From Lachnospiraceae bacterium (GTDB lineage Bacteria; Bacillota; Clostridia; Lachnospirales; Lachnospiraceae): DNA of 64,000 nucleotides. Below are positions 26,210-34,384 of the stretch, piece after piece. Location: assembly GCA_017540355.1 (NCBI GenBank), contig JAFYBE010000042.1, forward strand, positions 1 through 64,000, given 5' to 3'. The position numbers and the translations under genes were made by a program. Position 1 is the stretch's first letter, and each line of letters starts with the position of its first letter. A model generated the notes under the pieces. The model did no database searches. It was given only the letters and a program-made list of their open reading frames with translations, and was not told where the DNA came from.

Positions 26210-29140
26210 ATGATGGACATATCAGGAGTGTCGAAGTATGAGCTCATAGAGAGGCATCCCATTAAAGAGCTCGATACAGTCGGATATATACTTAAGCACC
26301 GTAAGACCGGTGCCAGAGTCGTACTCATGGAGAATGACGATGACAATAAGGTCTTTTATATTGGATTCCGAACACCGCCTTCGGATTCAACAGGCGTAAT
26401 GCACATTCTTGAGCATTCGGTTCTGTGCGGATCGAAGAATTTCCCGGTAAAGGATCCGTTCCTTGAACTTGCAAAGGGAAGTCTTAATACTTTTTTGAAT
26501 GCAATGACATATCCGGACAAGACAGTATATCCGGTTGCCAGCTGCAATGACAAAGATTTCCAGAATCTCATGCACGTATATCTGGATGCGGTATTTTATC
26601 CGAGGATTCTTGACAGTGACATGACTTTTAAGCAGGAAGGCTGGCACTATGAGCTTCCCGATAAAGACAGTGAACTGACGATAAACGGTGTGGTATACAG
26701 TGAAATGAAGGGTGCTTTCTCAAGCCCCGACGATGTGCTTGAGAGAGAGCTTTTTAATTCGCTTTTCCCCGATACACCATACGGAAAAGAATCGGGTGGA
26801 GATCCGGACGATATTCCGAAACTTACATATAAGCACTATATAGATACATATAAGAGTTATTATCATCCGAGTAATTCATATATTTATCTCTACGGCAATA
26901 TGAATATGGCAGAAAAGCTGGATTTTATAGACAGAGAGTATCTGTCCCGTTTTGATGCCATAGAGATTGATTCGACAATACCGCTTCAGAAGGCTTTTGA
27001 TAAGCCCGTGGAGATTGTTAAGGAGTTTTCCGTTACGGAAGATGAGCCCGTAAAGGAGAATACGTATTTATCACTTAACTTTGCGATGAAAGACAACCTT
27101 GACAGAGAAGCGTATATTGCATGGCAGATAATTGATTATGCACTTTGCGGCGCTCAGGGAGCAGTTCTTAAGCAGGCTCTTTTGGATAAAGGCATAGGCA
27201 AGGATGTATATTCGATATATGACGGCGGAGTTCGTCAACCGTATTTTTCGATAGTTGCAAAGTACAGTGATGAGGATAAAAAGGAAGAATTCTTATCGAC
27301 AATAAAAGAAGTTCTCACTTCAATAGTTAAATCAGGGTTCAATAAAGATACATTAAGAGCCGGCTTAAATGCCCATGAATTCAGATACAGAGAGGCTGAT
27401 TTCGGTAATTATCCTCCGGGATTAATGTACGGTCTTCAGGTTTTGGACAGTTGGCTTTATGATGACAACAAGCCCTTTATACATATAGAAGCAGATGCAA
27501 CTTTTGCATCGCTTCGCAAAAAGATTGATACGGATTATTATGAGCAGCTTATATTAAAGGGTCTTATTGAGAATAAACACAGCTCTTTTGTAATGGTCTG
27601 CCCCAAAGTCGGACTTAATGATGTCAAAGAAGAGGAGCTTAAAAAGTCTTTGGCCGAGTATAAGTCATCGTTAAGTGTTGCGGAGATTGAAAAACTTGTA
27701 TCGGATTCGGCAGCGCTTTTGGCATACCAGGACGAAGAGGACAGTGAAGAAGCGCTTGCTACGATACCCGTACTTAAGATAAGCGATATCCGTAAAGAGA
27801 CAGCTCCTTTATATAATGTACTGCGTGAGATTGACGGAATTAAGGTTTTATATCATCCGATAGCAACCAAAGGCATAGATTATGTAAGGGTAATGTTTGA
27901 TGCATCCGGCCTTTCTAAGGATTCATATAAGTATCTTTCATTATTAAAGAGCGTTCTCGGGGTTATGGATACGGACAATTACTCGTATGCAGAACTCTTC
28001 GATAAGATTTATATAGAGACCGGCGGAATCACTACCGCGACAACGGCATATGAGAATGCATATGACAGGAACGACCGCCATACGTACTTTGATCTTAAGG
28101 GTAAGTGCTTATCCGGTGATTTAAGTAAGGTATTTGATCTTTTTGAAGAGATACTTGTTCGTACCAAATATGACGATACGGTAAGGTTGCTTGAAATCAT
28201 AAATGAGATTAAATCGCATAATCAGAGTACAATGATAAGCGCAGGCCATATGGTGGCCATGCAGAGAGCATTAAGCTATGTTTCCGGCCTTGCCAAGACA
28301 ATGGATACGCTTCAGGGACTTGACGCATACAGGCTTACGGAAGATATCAGCTTAAGTTATGATAAGGAAAAAGAGAATACGGTTAAGTGCTTAAAGACCT
28401 TAAGTGATTCTCTCTTTAAGACGGACAATCTTATGTTTGACTTTACGGGAAGCGAAGATGAGTACAGGGAATTTACCCTTGTGGCAAGAAAACTCATCAA
28501 GGCACTCGGTAATGGAAGTAAGGAAGACGGAAGTGCGTTCGCCCCGAAGCTTAAGGTTGAGAATGAAGGTCTTAAATCGGCATCTCAGGTACAGTATGTA
28601 TGCAGAGCGGGCAATTTTGCGGATAAGGGTCTTAAATATACCGGAGCACTCAGAGTTCTTAAGGTCATGATGGGATATGACTATCTGTGGAATAATATAA
28701 GAGTCAAAGGCGGAGCATACGGCTGTATGTCCGGTTTCAGTAAGAACGGTGACGGATACTTTGTTTCATACAGAGATCCGCATCTTAAAGAGACAATCAA
28801 TATATATGAGGGTATTCCGGGATACCTTGAGGGATTTAATGCCGACGAGCGTACGATGACTCAGTATATCATCGGTGCGATAAGCGCGCTTGATACGCCT
28901 TTAACGCCTCAGGGTAAGGCAATAAGATCTCTGGTGTCCTATATGACGAATCAGGATGAGGAGTCGTATCAGACGGAGAGAGACGAACTTCTGGGCACAA
29001 CGCCTGAAGTGATAAGAGGATTGTCAAAGCATTGTAAGGCAATTCTTGAAGATAAGGCTTTGTGTGTCGTCGGAGGCGATAATAAAATTGAGGAAAACAA
29101 GGCAATATTCGGTAAGACGGAACCTTTATTTATGGGATAA
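26210..29140 (+). CDS. M16 family metalloprotease (presequence-protease type)
   Basis: A 976-residue zinc peptidase. The inverted zinc motif His-x-x-Glu-His is at residues 65-69 (HILEH) and the distal ligand is Glu165 (YSEMKGAF). The order of four homologous half-domains with a middle M16C-associated region and the total length match the PreP/M16C group, which closes as a clamshell over peptides. There is no signal peptide, so it is likely a cytoplasmic oligopeptidase. GAGGAGAAAG gives a strong ribosome site; ATG occurs twice (26210 and 26213) and either could be used. It starts 8 bases after the response regulator gene, so it may share that transcript, though no functional link is evident. 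Confidence 0.92.
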   Translation: MMDISGVSKYELIERHPIKELDTVGYILKHRKTGARVVLMENDDDNKVFYIGFRTPPSDSTGVMHILEHSVLCGSKNFPVKDPFLELAKGSLNTFLNAMTYPDKTVYPVASCNDKDFQNLMHVYLDAVFYPRILDSDMTFKQEGWHYELPDKDSELTINGVVYSEMKGAFSSPDDVLERELFNSLFPDTPYGKESGGDPDDIPKLTYKHYIDTYKSYYHPSNSYIYLYGNMNMAEKLDFIDREYLSRFDAIEIDSTIPLQKAFDKPVEIVKEFSVTEDEPVKENTYLSLNFAMKDNLDREAYIAWQIIDYALCGAQGAVLKQALLDKGIGKDVYSIYDGGVRQPYFSIVAKYSDEDKKEEFLSTIKEVLTSIVKSGFNKDTLRAGLNAHEFRYREADFGNYPPGLMYGLQVLDSWLYDDNKPFIHIEADATFASLRKKIDTDYYEQLILKGLIENKHSSFVMVCPKVGLNDVKEEELKKSLAEYKSSLSVAEIEKLVSDSAALLAYQDEEDSEEALATIPVLKISDIRKETAPLYNVLREIDGIKVLYHPIATKGIDYVRVMFDASGLSKDSYKYLSLLKSVLGVMDTDNYSYAELFDKIYIETGGITTATTAYENAYDRNDRHTYFDLKGKCLSGDLSKVFDLFEEILVRTKYDDTVRLLEIINEIKSHNQSTMISAGHMVAMQRALSYVSGLAKTMDTLQGLDAYRLTEDISLSYDKEKENTVKCLKTLSDSLFKTDNLMFDFTGSEDEYREFTLVARKLIKALGNGSKEDGSAFAPKLKVENEGLKSASQVQYVCRAGNFADKGLKYTGALRVLKVMMGYDYLWNNIRVKGGAYGCMSGFSKNGDGYFVSYRDPHLKETINIYEGIPGYLEGFNADERTMTQYIIGAISALDTPLTPQGKAIRSLVSYMTNQDEESYQTERDELLGTTPEVIRGLSKHCKAILEDKALCVVGGDNKIEENKAIFGKTEPLFMG

Positions 29141-29243
29141 AATATTTTTTTGAAAAAATCCCATAAAAAACTGCAAGACGTATCGTGTATTATATATCAG
29201 GTCAAAGGACCGGGGAATAATACAGATTACAGGAGAGAAAATT

Positions 29244-30299
29244 ATGAAAATGAAAAGAGTAAGAAAAGCAATGACAGTATTGATAGCATGCGTAATGTTA
29301 TCAGGTGTGCTTGCCGGATGCGGCAGTTCATCATCATCTAGTAACTACAAGGCTGCGAGTGATGCGGCTTATGCCGATGAGGCTGCATATGAGAGTTATG
29401 ATAGCGGAGCCGAGATGGCAATGTATGAAGATAACTCCGCAGGAAGCAGCGCTTCGACAAAGACTACGGAGAATGCAACGACAACAAACCGTAAGCTTAT
29501 AAGGAATGCCTCACTTACAGTTGAGACCAAGGAATTTGACGACATTATGGCAAGTATTGATGCCAAGATCAAGGAACTCGGCGGTTATGTTGAGAACATG
29601 AACGGATATTACGGCAGCCGTTACGAGTCTTACAGATCCAATAAGAATGCGAGCATTACAGCAAGAATACCTTCGGCTAAGCTTGATGAATTCATAAGCG
29701 CAGTCGGTACAGAGGCCAATATAATCAACAGATCAGAATCGGTTACGGATGTAACACTGGATTATGTTGATATGGAGAGTCATAAGAAGATGCTCATAGA
29801 AGAGCAGAACAGACTTCTTGAGTTTTTGGACAGAGCAGATACGGTTGAAGAAATTATCTCTTTGGAAGACAGACTTACAAACGTAAAGTACCAGATCGAC
29901 AGCATGGAGAGTCAGCTTCGTACATATGACAACAAGGTTGATTACAGTACGGTTACAATCGATATCAAGGAAGTTATTGATTACACTCCCGTTGTAGAAG
30001 AGGAGAAGACTCCCGGTGAGCGTATGGCAGAAGGCTTCATGGAGAGCTTAAGAAGCATCGGAATCGCATTCAGAGAGTTCGGAGTATGGTTTGTAATTAA
30101 CATTCCTTACATCTTATTACTTGCAATCGTTGCAGCCGTTGCACTCCTTATAATACGATTTGTCAACAAGAAGAACTCTGCAAAGAGAGAGGCATATAAG
30201 GCAGCAAAGAAGGCAAGAGAGGAAGAAGCGGCAAAGAATCCCGAAGCGGCAAAAAGCGCCGAATCAGGTTCCGTATATGTGAATAAGCCTCAGAAATAA
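29244..30299 (+). CDS. DUF4349 family lipoprotein
   Basis: A 351-residue envelope protein. The signal peptide ends with L-A-G-Cys26, followed by a Ser-rich and acidic linker. The DUF4349 domain runs from about residue 85 to 295: RKLIRNASLTVETKEFDDIM, ELGGYVENMNGY, SARIPSAKLDEFI, and a coiled region with EEQNRLLEFLDRADTVEEI. A membrane helix near 280-305 (VVINIPYILLLAIVAAVALL) precedes a basic Lys/Ala/Glu-rich cytoplasmic tail. Being both lipidated and C-terminally anchored would tether the domain close to the outer membrane face. Function is unknown. AGGAGAG precedes ATG 29244. The era gene starts 7 bases after its stop. Confidence 0.88.
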   Translation: MKMKRVRKAMTVLIACVMLSGVLAGCGSSSSSSNYKAASDAAYADEAAYESYDSGAEMAMYEDNSAGSSASTKTTENATTTNRKLIRNASLTVETKEFDDIMASIDAKIKELGGYVENMNGYYGSRYESYRSNKNASITARIPSAKLDEFISAVGTEANIINRSESVTDVTLDYVDMESHKKMLIEEQNRLLEFLDRADTVEEIISLEDRLTNVKYQIDSMESQLRTYDNKVDYSTVTIDIKEVIDYTPVVEEEKTPGERMAEGFMESLRSIGIAFREFGVWFVINIPYILLLAIVAAVALLIIRFVNKKNSAKREAYKAAKKAREEEAAKNPEAAKSAESGSVYVNKPQK

Positions 30300-30306
30300 G
30301 CAGAGT

Positions 30307-31242
30307 ATGGCGGAAGGAATTGATTTAATGAACAATAACGGGAAGAAAGCGGGTTTTGTCAGTATAATAGGTCGTCCGAATGTTGGTAAATCCACCCTTA
30401 TGAACCATATCATAGGGCAGAAGATAGCCATTACATCCGACAAACCCCAGACTACCCGTAACAGGATAAGGACCGTATATACGGAAGAACGCGGTCAGAT
30501 TGTCTTTGTGGATACTCCGGGTATTCACAAGGCCAAGAACAAGCTCGGCGATTATATGGTCAGCGTGGCAAGAAAGGCCATAGTAGACGTGGATGCCCTG
30601 ATATGGATAGTTGAACCCACGACCTATATAGGAGCCGGTGAGCAGTCCATAATCGAGGAAATCAGCAAGTCCAAAGGCGTGGCAAGAATTCTTGTAATCA
30701 ACAAGATTGATAAGCTCAAGAATAAAGCCGAGGTTTTGGAGGTTATTGAGACTTATCGTAAGACATGCGAGTTTGACGAGATTATCCCTTTATCAGCCAA
30801 AAGCGGAGAGGGAGTAAACGAACTTATCGACGTGCTCTTTAAGCACATGCCGGAAGGTGCTCCCTATTACGAGGAAGATGTCATTACCGACCAGCCGCTT
30901 CGACAGATTGTGGCCGAACTTATAAGAGAAAAGGCATTATGGACGCTTAAGGATGAGATTCCACATGGAGTTGCGGTAGTAATAGATGCATTTGAAGAAG
31001 GCCCGAAACTGTGTAAAATAACAGCCACTATTGTATGCGAAAAGGACAGTCACAAGGCCATAATCATCGGCAAGAACGGTTCTATGCTTAAAAAAATCGG
31101 CTCGCTTGCACGACCCGATATAGAAGATATGCTTGAATGTAAAGTTTATCTGGAACTGTGGGTGAAAGTCCGCAAGGACTGGCGCGAGTCTGACCTGCTT
31201 ATGAAGAACTACGGCTATGACAAGCGTGATATAGATCAGTGA
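30307..31242 (+). CDS. era: GTPase Era
   Basis: A 311-residue GTPase needed for 16S rRNA processing and small-subunit assembly. The G motifs are intact: GRPNVGKST (G1), the switch region PQTTRNRIR, DTPG (G3), NKIDKL (G4) and SAKSGEG (G5). A C-terminal KH RNA-binding domain holds IIIGKNGSMLKKIG. Length is normal. ATG 30307 has a poor ribosome site, while ATG 30328 (Met8, MNNNGKK) is preceded by GGAAGGAA nine bases away and may be the true start. The stop overlaps by 7 bases the 3' end of the convergent PAP2-like gene. In related genomes era is normally next to recO; here two genes lie between. Confidence 0.96.
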   Translation: MAEGIDLMNNNGKKAGFVSIIGRPNVGKSTLMNHIIGQKIAITSDKPQTTRNRIRTVYTEERGQIVFVDTPGIHKAKNKLGDYMVSVARKAIVDVDALIWIVEPTTYIGAGEQSIIEEISKSKGVARILVINKIDKLKNKAEVLEVIETYRKTCEFDEIIPLSAKSGEGVNELIDVLFKHMPEGAPYYEEDVITDQPLRQIVAELIREKALWTLKDEIPHGVAVVIDAFEEGPKLCKITATIVCEKDSHKAIIIGKNGSMLKKIGSLARPDIEDMLECKVYLELWVKVRKDWRESDLLMKNYGYDKRDIDQ

Positions 31243-31703
31243 AAAAGCGGATAGGCGGCAAAGCCCATTGCTATCCCGAATAAAGCACCGATAAAGACCT
31301 GAAGGGGTGTATGACCGATAAGCTCCTTCAGGTTTTCTGTATTAAATTCAATCTTCTCCGGATGCTCACTGTTGAAGTAATCCATTATCTGATTGATGAT
31401 AACAGCCTGAGTACCAGTCTCACGACGAACACCTCTGGCATCATACATGACGACTATTGCAAAAATGGCCGCAACTGCGAATACGCCCGAACCAAGACCG
31501 TATTCAAGGGCCGAAGCGACCGCCAGAGCGCATACCGTGGCAGAATGACAACTGGGCATTCCGCCGCTGCCGACCAGACGCTCGAAATGCAGCTCTTTAT
31601 TGATAAGCAGATCTATGATTGTCTTGACTATCTGAGCGGATATCCAACTGATACCTGCCGCCATAAGTACGTAATTATGTATTAATTCGCTGAAATAATC
31701 CAT
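31236..31703 (-). CDS. Divergent PAP2 family membrane protein (DUF212)
   Basis: A 155-residue membrane protein with three or four helices. The signature SGGMPSCHSATVCALA and MYDARGVRRETGTQA mark the divergent PAP2 group, related to acid phosphatases of lipid phosphates. The His in CHS and Arg in GVRR could be the remains of the PAP2 active site. The substrate is not known. ATG 31703 is chosen because AAGGGA lies eight bases before it, dropping 21 weakly supported upstream codons. The gene is convergent with era and has its own promoter at 31738-31766. Confidence 0.85.
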   Translation of the reverse strand: MDYFSELIHNYVLMAAGISWISAQIVKTIIDLLINKELHFERLVGSGGMPSCHSATVCALAVASALEYGLGSGVFAVAAIFAIVVMYDARGVRRETGTQAVIINQIMDYFNSEHPEKIEFNTENLKELIGHTPLQVFIGALFGIAMGFAAYPLFH

Positions 31704-31737
31704 GTAATATTCCCTTTTGTCAGTTCTTAACATTGAT

Positions 31738-31766
31738 ATTATAATGTTTTCGCTTAATATTGGCAA
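31738..31766 (-). promoter_or_regulatory. Promoter of the PAP2-like gene
   Basis: Minus strand TTGCCA (31766-31761), 17-base spacer, TATAAT (31743-31738), about 35 bases before the ATG at 31703. The -35 box and spacer overlap the left arm and loop of a plus-strand terminator hairpin. Confidence 0.65.
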
Positions 31767-31797
31767 TTATGGTTATGGAATATTAAGCGATTTTTTT
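31750..31797 (+). terminator. Intrinsic terminator on the plus strand, downstream of era across the PAP2-like gene
   Basis: TCGCTTAATATT (31750-31761) pairs perfectly with AATATTAAGCGA (31779-31790) and is followed by seven T. The only plus-strand gene upstream is era, whose stop is about 500 bases back, with the minus-strand PAP2-like gene in between. Confidence 0.65.
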
Positions 31798-31910
31798 GTA
31801 TAGTTATATAGGTGGTATGTAAGGGTTGCAGATTGTAATACGTTGCGTATGCATGATGCGGTGTCAATTTTGGATGAAGCTTACGTATAAGCTTCGGAAT
31901 AGGGAATTAT

Positions 31911-33719
31911 ATGTATATATTTAATATAATATCTTTGCTTGGCGGACTGTCCATGTTCTTATATGGCATGAGACTTATGAGCGGCAGCCTTAAGGAAGGT
32001 TCTTCCGGAAGACTTAAGATTTGGATGGAGAGGATTACCAACAATCCTCTTAAAGCATTTTTTTTAGGTCTCGCCATAGCAGCCGTAATACAGTCTTCAA
32101 CTGCGACAATAGTCATCACATCAGGTCTTGTTGCTGCAGGCATATTAAGCCTTAAGCAGTCTATGGGCATCATTATAGGTGCCAATGTCGGTACAACTGT
32201 TACAGGTCAGATAATCAGACTTCTTGATATAGGTGAAGATGCTTCGCCGGTACTTAAATTATTCCAACCCTCAACACTTGCTCCTTTAGCCTTGATAGTC
32301 GGCATATTCTTTATTATGTTCTGCAGGTTTAAACGTTCGGATATCCTGGGCTCAATAGCTATGGGATTCGGTATTCTTTTTGTGGGACTTATGAATATGA
32401 CGGCTTCTGTCAGCGGTCTTGTTGAAGGCGGCCTTTTAGGAAGTCTTTTTGAACATATGGGTGATAATCCTGTTTTGGGATATATCATAGGTGCATCCGT
32501 TGCGTTTGTTCTTCAGAGTTCGTCCGCCACCATTGGTATATTACAGGCTTTCTCGATGGCAGATGCAATCCCTTTTAAAACAATATACATTGTTATCGTC
32601 GGTGTATATTTAGGCGATTGCGTTACGACAGCCATCGTTTGCTCGATCGGTGCCAAGAATGATGCGAAGAGAGTAGGAATCATCAACATATTATATAACT
32701 TAAGCAAAACTCTGCTGGTCATAATTGTCGTTTCGATACTGCATGCTACAGGCGTTCTTGACGGGCTTTGGAATATGAACATGACACCCGGAAGCATTGC
32801 CGATGCCAATTCGGTCTTTAACCTGGGTTGCGCAATTGTCCTTTTGCCTTTTTCCGGTCTGCTTACCAAGGCCAGCTATCGTATTATTGTTGACAAAGAG
32901 GAGCCCAAGAGTAAATATGCGGATATTGTATCGGCACTTAACCCCGTATTCTTCTCAACTCCGGCGCTTGCATTCAGAAGCTGTTACAATGCACTTATTG
33001 CCATGTTCGATGCTGCGGTTGTCAATATCAATAAGGCTCTTGACGTAATGGAGAGTTATGATGAAAAACTTATTGAAGAAATTGTTACGGAAGAGAAGAA
33101 CATCGATATGCTGACTGACAGGGTGGACAATTATCTTGTTCAGTTGTCGCCGCATATAAGAGAAGATTTGCATATTAAGATATTCGAACAGTATCATAAG
33201 ATGGTTACCGAATTTGAGCATCTTGGCGATTATGCGGACAATATCGCACTTACGGTAAAAGAGATGCACAACGAAGGTGTGGAGTTTTCGAATACTGCGC
33301 TTAATGAGCTTAAAATTGTAAGAGATCTTTTGGATACAATTCTTGATTATGCCAAGCTTGCATTTATCAAGCGTAATATAGATGCGGCTTATCATATAGA
33401 ACCGCTTGAAGAGGTTATGGATGACCTTATCAATACGCTTCATGACAATCATCTGGCAAGATTAAGAGACGGTAAGTGTACAATAAGAGCGGGAATCAGC
33501 TTCCTTAACGTGCTTACCAATATTGAGCAGATGTCCGATAGTTGTTCTCATGTCGGCGTAGCGGTTGTTGCCAGAATAATGCCTGAGAAAGCCAATCTTC
33601 CTCATGCCTATATCAAAGACCTTCATATGGGTGAGAATGCTAAGTTTAACGAAGCTTATGAGAAGGCGCATAAGAATTACTACGGTATGCTTGATATAGT
33701 AGAGAAGGCCGCAGATTAA
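31911..33719 (+). CDS. Na/Pi cotransporter family protein with PhoU-like domain
   Basis: A 602-residue membrane protein. Residues 1-310 hold the two NptA/PNaS repeats with the QSS motifs: LGGLSMFLYGMRLMSGSLK, VIQSSTATIVIT, IGANVGTTVT, and the second copy FVLQSSSATIGILQ. Residues about 350-590 form a helical PhoU-like domain (KNIDMLTDRVDNYLVQLS, LEHLGDYADNIA repeats). It is expected to take up phosphate with Na+ and be gated by the PhoU part. AGGGAA precedes ATG 31911. It lies between the PAP2-like gene and recO, 14 bases before recO, so recO may depend on its transcription. Confidence 0.92.
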   Translation: MYIFNIISLLGGLSMFLYGMRLMSGSLKEGSSGRLKIWMERITNNPLKAFFLGLAIAAVIQSSTATIVITSGLVAAGILSLKQSMGIIIGANVGTTVTGQIIRLLDIGEDASPVLKLFQPSTLAPLALIVGIFFIMFCRFKRSDILGSIAMGFGILFVGLMNMTASVSGLVEGGLLGSLFEHMGDNPVLGYIIGASVAFVLQSSSATIGILQAFSMADAIPFKTIYIVIVGVYLGDCVTTAIVCSIGAKNDAKRVGIINILYNLSKTLLVIIVVSILHATGVLDGLWNMNMTPGSIADANSVFNLGCAIVLLPFSGLLTKASYRIIVDKEEPKSKYADIVSALNPVFFSTPALAFRSCYNALIAMFDAAVVNINKALDVMESYDEKLIEEIVTEEKNIDMLTDRVDNYLVQLSPHIREDLHIKIFEQYHKMVTEFEHLGDYADNIALTVKEMHNEGVEFSNTALNELKIVRDLLDTILDYAKLAFIKRNIDAAYHIEPLEEVMDDLINTLHDNHLARLRDGKCTIRAGISFLNVLTNIEQMSDSCSHVGVAVVARIMPEKANLPHAYIKDLHMGENAKFNEAYEKAHKNYYGMLDIVEKAAD

Positions 33720-33733
33720 TTTATTCGGATTAT

Positions 33734-34384
33734 ATGCAGGACAATGTTGAATTAAAAGGAATCATTCTTAAAAGCGAACCCATAGGCGACTACGACAGAA
33801 GAGTAGTCATTCTTACCGATACCAGGGGCAAGATTTCTGCTTTTGCAAGAGGGGCAAGAAAACCCGGGAGCAGATTTGTTGCATCCACCAATCCTTTCAC
33901 TTTCGCAACTTTTAAGTTATATGAGGGTCGCAATTCCTATTCCGTCAATGATATAGAGGTAAGCAGTTTCTTTGAAGAACTCAGGGAAGACTATAAGGGA
34001 GCATATTACGGTATGTATATGCTTGAGATAGCCGACTATTATACCCGTGAGAACAATGATGAGAAGGAGATGCTTAAGCTTTTGTATCAGAGCCTTAAAG
34101 CGCTTATGCATCCGTCGTTGGATAACAGGCTCATACGTGCCGTATATGAAATAAAATCCACCGTTATTAACGGAGAATTCCCCGGCCCGAAAGATAATAA
34201 ACAATATAAAAATGCCACTCTGCATGCCGTAGATTACATCATGCAGAGCAGCATCGAAAAGCTTTATACATTTACCGTAAAAGAAGATATTCTGGCTGAA
34301 CTTGAAGAGATAGCCGCCGACACATGCAGGCGAACTATGAACTATCCGTTCAAAAGCCTTGAAATCTTAAATACGATAGAATAA
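33734..34384 (+). CDS. recO: DNA repair protein RecO, zinc-finger region missing
   Basis: A 216-residue recombination mediator that helps load RecA at gaps with RecR. The N-terminal OB fold is clear: VELKGIILKSEPIGDYDRRVVILTD and GKISAFARGARKPGSRF. The helical part (YYGMYMLEIADYYT and onward) follows. Many RecO proteins have a four-cysteine zinc finger at about residues 150-180; here NGEFPGPKDNKQYKNATLHA passes through that place with no Cys, and total length is about 30 residues short. The stop directly abuts the stop of the convergent GH42 gene (34384/34385). Confidence 0.88.
   Translation: MQDNVELKGIILKSEPIGDYDRRVVILTDTRGKISAFARGARKPGSRFVASTNPFTFATFKLYEGRNSYSVNDIEVSSFFEELREDYKGAYYGMYMLEIADYYTRENNDEKEMLKLLYQSLKALMHPSLDNRLIRAVYEIKSTVINGEFPGPKDNKQYKNATLHAVDYIMQSSIEKLYTFTVKEDILAELEEIAADTCRRTMNYPFKSLEILNTIE

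Noticed and set aside
29129..29167. Perfect 10-bp stem TTTATGGGAT / ATCCCATAAA at the end of the M16 gene
   Set aside because: The downstream side is A-rich rather than T-rich on the plus strand and the minus strand has no gene to end, so it is not a convincing terminator.
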